Assembly: GCA_025991245.1 (NCBI GenBank)
Contig: BQMJ01000032.1
Span: 62,001-126,000 of the forward strand
Length of the DNA stretch: 64,000 bases
Origin: Galdieria partita
Lineage: Eukaryota > Rhodophyta > Bangiophyceae > Galdieriales > Galdieriaceae
Reading direction: 5' to 3'
Part shown: one piece after another, positions 1-10,581 of the stretch
Numbering within the stretch: position 1 is the first letter of the stretch
Layout: each line of letters starts with the position of its first letter
Made by a program: the position numbers and the translations under genes
The notes under the pieces: model-generated
What the model saw: the letters and a program-made list of their open reading frames with translations, nothing else
Database searches by the model: none
Told to the model about the DNA's origin: nothing

Positions 1-308
1 GTAGGAAACGTCCTAGCTAAAGCTTCAACCTTTGGCCAAAAGTTACGTGAAAAGAAACAAGCTGGCAAATAAAATAGTACAATGAGGGGACCACTTGAAA
101 TATTTTTCTTTTGTACCATTTTGGACCATTCGTCCCAGTCCGCATATACACTTTGATAGCCTGGAATAGAGTGGAGTTGTTCACAATAAAGAGGTCTTAT
201 TTCCTCATTGGAAACGCCTTTAGACATGTACCCTATATGCTCCTTTCCACCCCACAATATAGTCAAGCAGGAGCCTATGACCAACAGCCAACTTGTCCAA
301 CGCAGCAT
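1..308 (-). CDS. Thioredoxin-fold secretory protein, APR-like, partial
   Basis: Frame open from an ATG at 308 to the window edge (102 codons), so only the N-terminus is present. It begins with a hydrophobic signal-peptide-like stretch (residues 1-19, MLRWTSWLLVIGSCLTILW), followed by an acidic/aromatic segment and then PLIVLFYLPACFFSRNF, which matches the beta-strand plus active-site region of thioredoxin folds. The motif is C-F-F-S, a CxxS-type site as in the secreted plant 5'-adenylylsulfate reductase-like (APRL) proteins, rather than CxxC. Role by family: thiol chemistry in the ER or secretory route. It is divergently arranged with the gene starting at 607; the 298 nt between them must hold both promoters. 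Another secreted thioredoxin-domain family cannot be excluded because the C-terminal half is missing. Confidence 0.55.
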   Translation of the reverse strand, partial: MLRWTSWLLVIGSCLTILWGGKEHIGYMSKGVSNEEIRPLYCEQLHSIPGYQSVYADWDEWSKMVQKKNISSGPLIVLFYLPACFFSRNFWPKVEALARTFP

Positions 309-606
309 TTCACCCAACTGTGAAATCACAACTTTTCACAGTTTTGTTCAAAGACTAGTGCAATAAGTCCTTGATATAATAACACCATTCCTTCAGTCGT
401 TCAGTAAAGTTCTGAACAAAAAGAGTCTAAAGAGATACATATAACAAATTATAGCAGCTCAGTATATACTTGATGTCCTCCTAAGAACAATTCTAAAAGC
501 ATCAAGGACAGACAGCTGTCCATATACTTTCGCTGTAGGAAATCTTCTTGAGGGGGACCTTTGGAATCTTCTTAAGAGTGTTCTTGGTGGAGCGAATTGT
601 TCATCC

Positions 607-3600
607 ATGGAAACGAAGCGTCTCAATTTTTATGAACAGAACTTTGGAGACTGGGCCATTCTAAGACTATTCCAAAAAGATAACAAGAAGCAAGTTTCTA
701 CCAAGCACTTATCTGCCACAGACTACTGGCTACAGAAAAAAGCAACAAAGTTTCAACGATGGCGTTACTTTTTAACTTGTTGGTTTCGTTCTGTTCCATT
801 CAGAATGGCTGTGCGCTCTTTTTTCGGTATCATATTTGCAGTTCTATTTGTGTTTATTCCAAAACTATTCTCAGTGTTTCCAGATGCTCCTCTTGCAGTC
901 ATTTACTACATAATTAACCTCACTGTACTGGTTCAGGAGTTGCACTTGGGTATAGTAATACAAGCATCTTGCCTAACAGCAGTTGCTTTGGTATTCGGTG
1001 CCTGCTTTGGTGCTTTGGGAGCTTTTGCTTCTCGAGAAAGTGTTGGTATTACTATTATAGTAGCGTTGATCGGTACAGCGTTATTTACTATGCTTCATTC
1101 AGATCCTCGGGTTGCAGGAATGGTTTATTATACTGGAGAAATCAATTTCATGTTTAATTTACTGGATACACGAACTTTAGGTAATGAAAGTATTCTATAT
1201 ACTATGCGAATCACTTTGGTAGCCTCTGGTCTGTCACTTTTGTTTTCTTTGATACCAGCTATATTCATCTTTCCACGATTCTCTGCTTGGGATATGAAAA
1301 TTTGTATTAGAGATGCTCTTAGGAACGTTGGAGCTTCGATGTCTTCAGTTTCTTCCATTTTGTTAGATCCTGTTGTTTCAGTGTATCAGTTACATGGCAT
1401 TGCATCTCAAGAGACTGCCAATGATGAAAATATGGAAAGATCTTCTTCTGGTTTAAATAGTTTTCAGGAAACAGACTCTATTCAGCTAGAAACACAATTG
1501 GAGAGCTATTCTTCTCCATCTGGTTCATTTTCTTTACAAAAGATTGATCCTTTCAAACGAGATTGGATGTCAGGTTGCTCCTATAGCTTAAAGTTTTTAG
1601 AATCAATCATGGAAGGTCATCACTTGATTGCAGCTCGAGCAAATATTTCCCGTGCGAGAAGATTGGTTACGTATTGTTCCTTTGAACCGAATATTGCTCA
1701 AATGCTTCGAAAGGAACCGACGGCACTTTGGGGACGTATTTTAGATGCCACAGAAGACTTGATTGGAAAAGTGGACTCCTTACGCTCCGTAATTGATGGA
1801 GGGAGAAGAAAGTATACTTCAGATACTTTAATGCGATGGTATGATATGGTTCCAATACTAAAAGAAATGTTTGCGATATTGGCAACATTTTGTCAGAAAA
1901 CTGGAGAATGTGTGTGTATGAAGAATATGTCAGAGCAACTGAATATAATGAGTATTACAAGAGAACAACTTTTACGCCTAGAAGATATTCAGAAGAGGCT
2001 AAGAGACAGTCTTCAATATGCTTATATGCGATATTGGGACACCACCAGTCGCTTAGGAGCTGAATCAACTGCACTAGAATTGGGGCCACTTATGTTTGTA
2101 ATAGTATTATCCAAGTCCATATTGGAATCGAGCATTCATGTGGAAGAAGAGTTAGTTCATTTGATAGTTGCTCGCCATGAAAAGTCATTAAGACGAGGTA
2201 ATCAAAAGTACTCATCATGAAAGGAAGCGAGGACTTACTTTTTGTAGGATATCTTAATTTATTTGGTTGGACGAGAAGTTTATTTTGGTCTTTTGAGACT
2301 TGGTTTCAGATTATGAAGAGTTTTCCCCGACAACGTTCTCAGTGGATGGCACTTTTGAATTCTATGGAATTTCATTACTTTATGAAAAAGTGGATTGGTG
2401 AGATGATTATTATTATTATCTTTTTGACTACGCCACTTTATAAATATGTTACCAATTTTGATGGACTCTGGTTATGGATGTCATTTATGATTTATTTTAC
2501 TCCTACAGTTGAAGGAACACTTATTGGTGGTTTGATTACCATTCTAGGTTGTGGTTTTGGTTGCATAATTGGATTCTTGTTGATGAATTGGAAAGCGTCC
2601 GCAATGGAGCCTTATGGATTAGCTGCAGTTATTGTAGTTGTCACCACAGTCTGTGTCTATTTTATGAATGGTCCTTATTATGTAGCACTATTGACGACTT
2701 GTACAACTTTATATACGATGATACTTTATCAATATAGTCCAACTGAATACAAAGCTGTATGGCATTATCCCTTGGCACGTTTTGTGAACATTTCTTTGGG
2801 AATTGTTATTGCCATAGTATTTAGTGAATTTATATTTCCTCATTCATCACTTATGGAAGCTAGACAGAGGTTAGCAGCAGCTATGGAAAAGATGAATAGT
2901 TGGCAGAGTTGGTTATTGTCGAGATATTTTAGGGCAGTAGGATATCATAGAAAGGGAACGGTTGTGAGTGGGACGATTCAAGTGAAGCCTCTTGACTATG
3001 GAGAAGATGCCAATGTTCTAGTAATAGAAGAAACAAGTGGTAACGATGTAAACCAGTTGGAGCCTCATTCCACGTCCAATGTTCATGAAATATCTCCTAC
3101 GGATGATAGCAAGTCAAAGCAAGAAAAGGATCTCATTGATTGGAGAGCTTCCATTCTTCGCGACTTACAATCTAGTGCCTCTTGGATCCAAAGTGTTCAG
3201 AATGGAGTTGCATCCCAATTACATGCCATTCCCAGAATAGTTGCGGCAACCGCAGAAAGAGAAGAAATGTTGTTGGCCCGATTGACCGCTTTTTCTACTG
3301 TTTTGGAATATGAACCGTTTTTAACTGGTCAGTTCCAATATGGACATTATCATTTGTTCATTCAACCACTTGTTGAGTCCATTCAAGCTCTACAAGAAGT
3401 GAAAAAGCAACTCGTTCAAGTCATTGTCAGTTGTATCATGGAAGGGAAACCTTTTACCTCATTAGCATTTTTAAGAGAATTTGGTTATGCCTCTGTTCGG
3501 AATACTGCTACCGCTGCATGGTTATCCAAAGATTATTTTGAACAAGCAGGATCGAAGGTGTTGGGTTCATTGTATTCTGGAATACATCACTATGCGGAGA

Positions 3601-4712
3601 AAGAAATGGCACAGATACTATCTTACACACATAAAGGAAAAGAAGAGGTTTGGAAAGCAACTCAAGTAATGCAAGGTGGTTTATCTCATTTCTTTCATGA
3701 AATGGAACAACAATTTCATCATATAGGAACAAATTTATTTCATGCGGAACAAAACAATTCCAACGGGCAAACTGAAGAACATGTCCAACCAAATAGCGAA
3801 AGCCATTTTGTCTCTTTAGAGTCGCCTCATATGGAAGCTGCATTATCGACATTGGGAGATATTTTCCAACAAGGACCGGATATAGAAACGAACACTTCGA
3901 ATGATATGGAAGTACATGAACATCACATCCACAACAGAGTGAACAGTAGTACGGATTCCTCAAAGGAGATACTGAATTCAGCAGCGTTAGATGCCAATGC
4001 TAGCATGGAAAGAGACTTGTCTTCGACTAGTACATTATCTTCACGTGATTCAAAAGTTGAGAATAGGGCAAAGATGGACTCCTTGAAAGGAATGATGAAT
4101 AGACAATCTTCTCTGAAACCAAAAGAAGAAAAGAAGAAACATCGCAATGGATTCTCGTGGATAATACATCATGCACTGAATACTGGAACCAAAAGATTTG
4201 GTACAGTAGGAAATGAAATGTTGCATAGTTTAACAGAGTTTCTGTTGGGAGATGAACAAGTACCTCCTATTGTTCACAACTTGAGACAAGGAGCACATCA
4301 AATTCGATTAGCACAAGCAAACTTTTATGCAAATTATCTCAAACTTGAGCATTCCTATTACAGTTCTTTGATGGATCAGAAGCTGAACAAGGCTGAAATA
4401 GACAAAACAAATCATCCATTTCATTCTCTTTATGACATTCCTTATATTCGTTGTGCTGACGATCATATTTTATTTCTCGCTTCGTTCTTTATATTCTCCT
4501 ATGTCATTGATGGCATCAAGTCACTTGCAACTGCAATAGCAGATGCCTTTTCAGAAGATATGGAAGAAATTAGAGAGAGACATCAACTCTTGATCAAAAA
4601 GGAAATGAACAAGCTTCAAAAGAAACAACCGGAAAGAAAAGGAATCTATCACCGAAGACGTGGAAAAAGGCTTTTGAATCGTATTGCAAAATCGTCATCA
4701 CAAGATGAATGA
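607..4712 (+). CDS. Two-bundle FUSC/aromatic-acid-exporter-like membrane protein
   Basis: Two long frames overlap by four bases (ATGA at 2217-2220), but a 50-nt GT-AG intron at 2198-2247 joins them in phase 1, giving one 1351-aa protein (exons 607-2197 and 2248-4712). Each half opens with a block of hydrophobic helices: roughly residues 71-84, 96-112, 118-140, 147-162 and 201-223, then again about 582-726. Each block is followed by a long hydrophilic, partly helical region. This duplicated plan is that of FUSC/YccS-type and fungal Bre4-like proteins, which are linked to efflux of aromatic acids and other organic anions. Residues after about 1040 are Ser/Lys-rich and probably cytosolic. Substrate unknown. 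Stop is 52 nt from the stop of the convergent P450 gene. Confidence 0.7.
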
Positions 4713-4764
4713 ATATTTATATACAATTCTTCGTTGTCTATCGCAAGCTTTTACTATCAACAAT

Positions 4765-6385
4765 TTACGAATGACATTTTCTTGTATAAATTTTAACAGG
4801 TAATCCTAAATGAGCATCCAAGGAAGGATCTTTCTTTCCCTCTGAACCAACAGAGACTCGACAATGAGGTTTCATAGTTACTCGGAAATATTCTTCTATT
4901 TCTTGTGCATCCACCGCCAATCTTATTTCATATCGCTTATATATGCTACTTAAAATAGTCAACGCTTCATGATTGGCAACAAATTGTCCAATACAATTTC
5001 TACTACCTCTACTAAAAGGTAGAAAATGATAAGGACTTCGCTGTCGAACTGCTTCTTTGGTATGTCTTTCAGGAATAAAGCTATCCGGATCTTCCCAATA
5101 TTGTGGAAGATGATGAATCAAATAAGAAGAAACCATCAATCCTGTACCTTTAGTTATAGGAATTCCACTGCCAGGTAATATATCATCTCGATCTGCACAA
5201 CGTACAGAAGTATTTGCAGCTGCAGGATGAGTTCGTAAAGCTTCATTCCAGACCATTCGAGTATAATCCAAATGTCCAACTTGCTCAAATGGAACGATTC
5301 TATCTTGTGGAGCAATGAATCGATCTGACTCTTCTTGAAGCTTCCTTTCTATGTCTCGATTTTGGGCAATCTCGTACATACAAAAGGATAAAGTATGGGA
5401 AGTAGCTTTAGAAATAAAAGTTAAAATGGTTTCTAATTAAGCTATTGTACTTACTATCATGACCAGCCAACATAAAGGTTGCTACATGAGCAATGACATT
5501 ATCTCTTGTTTCCTCAGACTCTAAAAATATATCCAATAAATCACGCACTCGATTGGCCTTTTCTTCTCGACTCTCTTGAAGTCTAAGATCAATCACCATA
5601 CTACAAAACTTATGAATGACAGTTAACGCTTCGTTCAAGCGTTTTTGGGTAATTTGAGGTAGCCAGAAACGATATGGATAAAAAATCATGTTATTCACTA
5701 ACTCATCTAACAAAGTCAAAACAGCACAAGGCATAGGATGTTGTTGTGAAGTTTGTGTGGAAAATGAAACTCCAAATGCTGTACGCGCAATGACATCTAA
5801 AGTCAACGCAGAAATCAGTGCATCCAAATCAACCACTCTTTCTGTATCACATAAAGCATCTACTTGAGTTATAAAGACTTCCAACTCTGCAGTCAAATGG
5901 TGATGAAGTGATTGGAGGAATTCTTCATTAAAGCGCTGAGATATAGCTTTTCTTTGAACTGAATGTTCTTGTTGAGACAATGTCAACAGTCCATGACCAA
6001 GTGGAGAAAAACAACGACAGAATATAGGAGACTTTGGATAATTTCTCGTTGCAAGAACAAACTTGGCGTCTTCAGGGTTTGCAACAATGACTGTTCGTCT
6101 GTTTAAATACCAAAGTTGAAAGGTAGGACCATAGCGCTTTGCATACTGTAATAAGAGACGATGTTCCTGTCCGGGCTTCTTTAACAGTTCGAAAATGTTT
6201 CCTATAGGCCACTTGGGAGGAGGTCCTGGAATGTTCCTAAAGCGCCAATAAGGATATACATACTTGAGACATTTATATAGAATCCAAACTAAGGCTGTGA
6301 AAATAAATAAAGCAAACACTTGTGACCCATCGTGGCTAAGACTATTGTTCAACTGTACAAAACTCACTTGAATCCAACTCTTCAT
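4765..6385 (-). CDS. Cytochrome P450 monooxygenase
   Basis: Two exons, 5455-6385 and 4765-5405, separated by a 49-nt intron (5406-5454) that falls inside the I-helix motif; splicing restores AGHDTTSH. From the chosen ATG (6385) the protein is 523 aa. Seen in order: hydrophobic anchor near residues 23-40, proline hinge NIPGPPPKWPIGN, oxygen-binding I helix (AGHDTT), K-helix region (EALRTHP), and the heme loop PFSRGSRNCIGQ with the cysteine ligand. By family it is a membrane-anchored class II monooxygenase, probably on the ER; it looks like the CYP4-type clan, but I cannot name the CYP family or substrate. An in-frame ATG at 6493 would add 36 residues; I chose 6385 because the anchor then lies close to the N-terminus. 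Confidence 0.88.
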
Positions 6386-6696
6386 TGATGACCTTTTTCC
6401 AGAAAATCTCAACAATGCCAAAGTTTTTATAAGAACTTGCTCAAAAGATATCAATGTCTTTAAGTAAATGAAGCATATAATAGATAGGTACAAGAAAATT
6501 CACGGACTTTTGCAAGATGCTCTTCAAGTTTGCTTCTTCTGTTCAAATGGTAACGACAACAGAAAATAACTCGTGTATAATATAGTATACATTGAAAAGA
6601 CACAAAGGAAACCGTTTCAAAACTCCCGAAAAAGAGGAATTTCAAAATAAAATTCAAAAACATGGTAAGCTACGGCTCTGTTCTTCAACTGTCTTC

Positions 6697-7135
6697 CTAC
6701 CGTAGTCCCAATCTTTTCAAATTATCCAAAGTTGGAAGAAACTTTAGACGTTCTTTCTCTTCATCAAGCAAGCCTAACTTTAACAGCAAATCTCGAAGGA
6801 AACTTGAGTCTGGTGTTCTCACAACGTAATAACCAGTCCCATCACAACCAGGGCATAAAAGAGAACCTACTACTCCACAAAGACCACAAAACTTGGGAAG
6901 ACTATCAAGAATTTGCGCAAAATATTTCTTCATAGAGAATCTACACTTACATAAAAAAACCAAAGTGATAGGGACCTACGCCACTCCCTTTGCAGTGCGG
7001 ACAAATCAAGTATCCACGTCCTCTACAGCCAACACATACTATGCCTTTTGATGGAATGAACTTGCCAGCTTCTGCGTAGGGAAGCAACGCAGTAGATGAG
7101 TTGTGGCTCATATGAATAAATGAGAGTGACTTCAT
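6697..7135 (-). CDS. Small DnaJ-type zinc-finger protein
   Basis: Two exons, 6951-7135 and 6697-6901, with a 49-nt intron (6902-6950); 129 aa. It carries DnaJ-like CxxCxGxG repeats: CVGCRGRGYLICPHCKGSG, then, across the splice, CGLCG and CPGCDGTG. There is no J domain. By family, such stand-alone cysteine-rich domains (BSD2 and relatives) are protein-folding or disulfide helpers, often in plastids. The first 30 residues hold Ser/Thr but are not a clear transit peptide, so location is uncertain. The splice restores a continuous second finger, which supports the model. The start could be further upstream if a 5' exon exists. Confidence 0.7.
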
Positions 7136-7226
7136 GACTACAAGTTTAATGGATCCTCTGTAGTCTCGACGATATCAATGCCAATTCGTTTTATTGATAC
7201 AAAGTAGTTTTGTCCATTTGTTTGGT

Positions 7227-7706
7227 TTAGCTCGTATTTTCCTTGGTCTTTTCGTTTTCTTTCTTCTCTTCCTCATCTTTTTCCTTCTCTTTCTCTTTAT
7301 ATGCAAGCCATTCATCAGTATCAGCCCATACTAAATAAGTAACACACATCAGAAATACGAAACCAAGTTGTAGATAAGCTTGTCTTACATGGCTTCCCTG
7401 CTCCAATGGAAGAAGGACGAGTATATGCCACTCGAAGTCGTCTTCCAAACATTTCCGAGTCATCCATATTCTCCTTGGCACTTGCTGCATCTTCTGGCAA
7501 CTCAAACTCAATAAAAGCAAAGCCACGGTGTTGCTGAGTCTCGTTATCCAGAGGCATAGTAACATCCAAGAGGTCTCCGAATGGAATAAAGGCAGCCCAA
7601 AGAATCTCTTCTGTGACCTGAAACTAGAGTAAATAGCAACCAACTCTTTTTTCAAGTTACAAACCTGTGGATCCAGGCCACCAACGTATAGAGACCTTCG
7701 TGCCAT
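7227..7706 (-). CDS. PPIE-like RRM protein lacking the cyclophilin domain
   Basis: Three exons: 7665-7706, 7389-7617 and 7227-7330, with introns of 47 and 58 nt; 124 aa. One RRM fills residues 5-80: RNP2 is LYVGGL, RNP1 is RGFAFIEF, and the stretch WAAFIPFGD plus LPEDAASA closely follows human PPIE (CyP33). After the RRM the PPIE hallmark WADTDEW is present, but instead of a peptidyl-prolyl isomerase domain the protein ends in a charged Lys/Glu tail and a stop. PPIE is a spliceosome component (activated and catalytic stages), so a nuclear splicing role is likely. I chose the ATG at 7706; the codon before it is not ATG. Confidence 0.82.
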   Translation of the reverse strand: MARRSLYVGGLDPQVCNLKKELVAIYSSFRSQKRFFGLPLFHSETSWMLLCLWITRLSNTVALLLLSLSCQKMQQVPRRIWMTRKCLEDDFEWHILVLLPLEQGSHVRQAYLQLGFVFLMCVTYLVWADTDEWLAYKEKEKEKDEEEKKENEKTKENTS

Positions 7707-7926
7707 CAAAGAAGACAGCCGCTCAAATTCCCTGTCATCGATCGAATAAGACTTTATACATCAATCGAGACACCCTCGTTGATAACAGACTATCATTTCA
7801 ATGTTTATTGCTTTTGACTACAGTTGTCATCCAAGAAAGAACGTAATTGTCTATAGCTTAAGACACAAACTGGCTACCTTGACAAGTGTATTATAAATTG
7901 AACAAAACAATACAGCATTACTGGGT

Positions 7927-7998
7927 GGGAGTTTGGTCTAGTGGTATGATTCTCGCTTCGGGTGCGAGAGGTCCCGGGTTCGATTCCCGGAACTCCCC
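7927..7998 (+). tRNA. tRNA-Pro (anticodon CGG)
   Basis: A complete cloverleaf can be folded by eye: acceptor stem GGGAGTT (7927-7933) with AACTCCC (7991-7997), discriminator C at 7998, D arm with TGGTCTAGTGGTA, anticodon stem CTCGC/GCGAG around loop TTCGGGT (anticodon CGG), and T arm CCGGGTTCGATTCCCGG. No intron. CCA is not encoded. The B box GGTTCGATTC is canonical for Pol III. Confidence 0.96.
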
Positions 7999-8005
7999 TA
8001 TCGTA

Positions 8006-8010
8006 TTTTT
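8006..8010 (+). terminator. Pol III T-run terminator
   Basis: Five T residues start eight bases after the tRNA discriminator base, the usual place for RNA polymerase III termination. Confidence 0.7.
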
Positions 8011-8714
8011 CTGCTTTCAAACAGGACTTTAATGACATTACTTTGACAGTTTTGTTTCCACGCTTCTTGCTAGAATAAAATTATTCGTCATTTCCATGAA
8101 AACAATAAGAAGTGATGTTATTCCACCAATCCGTTTTGGAAGGTGAGAAAATATCGACATACTGTGTTTTTTCTCAACATCAGGGCTTGCAAATACTTAA
8201 ATTTCAAAATAACGCAAGCTTCATGTCTATTGTTGGAATTTGTAAAACTTGAAGTCATTTCTAATGGTTTCGTCTTAAACGATACTTTAAAATTTCTTTA
8301 TAAATTCCTTTGTAAACTTTTGTTATTTGTTTTCATGCATTTAAACATTCGTACAGAGAACTTTGAAGCAACCTATCCACTTAAAGAACAAGACTATTAT
8401 AAAAAGGTAATCTTTCGATACAGTGACAATTGATTTTCAAGTAACTAATCACTGGAACAGTAATGCTTTTGTTCACTTGGTACCTAAATGGTCATTTGGT
8501 TACATACCAAGCTACCCACGACATCATCAAAAATACTACAAGGTTGAGTTTCCCCAATAACAGAAGGAAAAAAAGTACCCAAGTTCAACAAGGTTCAAAA
8601 CTCTGTAACTAACTCTGGTTCAATAAAAAATGGGCTTACATTTCATGTTCACTTTTTCCTTACTCGTCAATACTCATTGATTACGACAAGTGAAAGATGA
8701 TTCATAGCAACCTT
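8011..8714. other. Intergenic, no gene seen
   Basis: AT-rich sequence downstream of the tRNA and of the phosphatase stop. One open frame of about 95 codons on the plus strand (8143-8433) lacks an ATG start and family features, so I do not call it. Confidence 0.4.
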
Positions 8715-9992
8715 CTAACCCTCTAAAACCAAAGTCGAGGAGTATACTCTCTTCCACTGCTGTAAAAATGACTCACTTTCTCTACCTTGATATTCTCGAA
8801 AAATTTCTATATGTTCCTCTTCACGTTCAGAACAAGCAAAATGCGAATGCAGCGGTCCACATATTTCATATTTTACCAATCGTTTGGCAAAAGTTATAGC
8901 TGTTCCTTGTAATGCCACATGTGCAACTTGTCCTATCCATAAATACACACCTTCTAAAAATGGAAACTGCAATACGTAAACTCCATCTTCTACAAGAGTC
9001 AATGAAGAATCTGACAGCACGTTAGAAAATAAACTATGAGATGGAACATATTCCGCATGAATAATACCATCTTCAACTGAAAACTTGTAAACGCGCAATT
9101 CTCGATTACCTTTGGATAGTCGCTCTTGTAAAAGGACAAGAGCATCCATGAAACCTCCATTGGGAGCAGATATTGGACGTAGCCTACAAACCTCATCATA
9201 AACCGAGTCAAAACTTCTTCCTTCTCTCATCATAAGACAAGCAACCACAACGGCTACGGAGCGGGATATTCCAAGTTGACAGTGGACTAGTACGGCAACT
9301 TTGTTTTTGACTGCTTTATCTACGATGGCTTCAACTTGGTACGACACCGCCATAAGTTCTTGACTCTCTTGATCTCTCAGCAAAAAGTGATAATATTCGA
9401 AACAGTTATCATAGTATGAAAACTTGGGTCTCCTATGTGATAACTCCACAATATAGTGAATCTTGTTTTGTGTCAAGAAATCCTTATCTTTGGCTGCCTT
9501 CTCTCCACCCGTAAACAAATACGGACGTATCTCTGTGCAGTTGTTCGTATAGTAGTTTACTTGTCTAATAGGGGTACAGGACTCTTCCTTTATCTTTTCA
9601 CCTATATTTAACAGAGGTGACAGGTCCAAAGGCCGAAAAGACGACGAGGCCAATACTTTCTGCTTAGGAGTCCCAGTTACCATATTTTTCAGACGGCTAG
9701 TTACCGTTTGCAACTCCTTTTCTTCTTCTAACAAATGAAGAAACCGACCAACCTCCTGACCCTTGTCCAAACCTCCTTCGCTTTCTGTTGTCGTTTGTAG
9801 GTAAGAGGAAGTATAAGGAGCACTTTTTGGCTCCATGCTCACACTCCTCTTTGGTTCATTATTGTTGTCCAATTCTAAACATTTGAGAGACGGAATCCTG
9901 TTCCTTTCCAGGGTCGACAAGCTACTCCTCTTATGGAAACCAAAGCCTCGTACAGAAGAAGACGAGGCACTCTCCAAGGTGCTCAACTTCAT
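8715..9992 (-). CDS. MKP1-like dual-specificity MAP kinase phosphatase
   Basis: Single-exon 425-aa protein. The dual-specificity phosphatase domain lies at about residues 150-295; the signature loop is HCQLGISRS with the catalytic Cys and Arg, and an upstream RDQES region can supply the general acid Asp. After the domain, residues 300-400 resemble the gelsolin-like part of plant MKP1 (VYLWIGQVAHVALQGTA), a pairing specific to that MAPK phosphatase group. The N-terminal 100 residues are Ser-rich and probably regulatory. By family it removes phosphates from Thr and Tyr of the MAPK activation loop in stress signalling. The ATG at 9992 is the first in frame; upstream codons lack a start. Confidence 0.85.
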   Translation of the reverse strand: MKLSTLESASSSSVRGFGFHKRSSLSTLERNRIPSLKCLELDNNNEPKRSVSMEPKSAPYTSSYLQTTTESEGGLDKGQEVGRFLHLLEEEKELQTVTSRLKNMVTGTPKQKVLASSSFRPLDLSPLLNIGEKIKEESCTPIRQVNYYTNNCTEIRPYLFTGGEKAAKDKDFLTQNKIHYIVELSHRRPKFSYYDNCFEYYHFLLRDQESQELMAVSYQVEAIVDKAVKNKVAVLVHCQLGISRSVAVVVACLMMREGRSFDSVYDEVCRLRPISAPNGGFMDALVLLQERLSKGNRELRVYKFSVEDGIIHAEYVPSHSLFSNVLSDSSLTLVEDGVYVLQFPFLEGVYLWIGQVAHVALQGTAITFAKRLVKYEICGPLHSHFACSEREEEHIEIFREYQGRESESFLQQWKRVYSSTLVLEG

Positions 9993-10581
9993 ATTAGAGC
10001 TCTCAGATTCTTGGAGACATATTACAGATATCAAATATAAAATATATAACAAACATAATTTCTTTCCTAGTTGCGAGACGTTATATCAAAGCCAGCATAA
10101 ACTATCACCCCAAATGATAAAATGCTACTTAGCCCAATGAAATTAAAGACTATCACGCCACGTAGCAACGGCATAATGGAAATAGACAGCACCTTTGCAG
10201 GAGGAATAGGGCTATAAGATATCATATGTTTCTATTATCCAAAATTGACAAGACAAACTTGATATTGAATGCAGAAATGAAAATGTACATGAACGAAATA
10301 CTTTGCCTGGAAAACTTGTAATATTCACTGACTTGTGATGAGTAATGTGCAAGTAATTGTATTTGACAACATGCCATGAGATCTTCTGAAGACAATATCT
10401 TCATATTAGCGTTGCTTAAAGCGTTTCTAGTATCAAACAAGTTTAAATGGGATCAAAAGTCCAAAATTGTGACAACCGGAAGAGCCATTCCCGTTTTTGC
10501 TTTGGATCGTATTAACTGGGGGAAAACCAAAACATTGTTTGTTATTTGCAAGTTGAAAAGTTTGGTGTCTTGTAAGATACA
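9993..10581. promoter_or_regulatory. Shared upstream region of divergent genes
   Basis: 589 nt between the start codons of the phosphatase (minus) and the ChAPs protein (plus). It must contain both promoters and 5' leaders. I see no convincing TATA element, RNA gene or conserved frame. Confidence 0.35.

Noticed and set aside
2217-2220. ATGA start-stop overlap as bacterial-type translational coupling
   Set aside because: A standard 50-nt intron covers the overlap and joins the two frames in phase.
3508-3963. 151-codon frame antisense to the FUSC-like gene
   Set aside because: Lies wholly opposite a strong coding exon and has no feature of its own.
8143-8433. 96-codon plus-strand open frame after the tRNA
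   Set aside because: Starts at GTG with no ATG, AT-driven composition and no motif.
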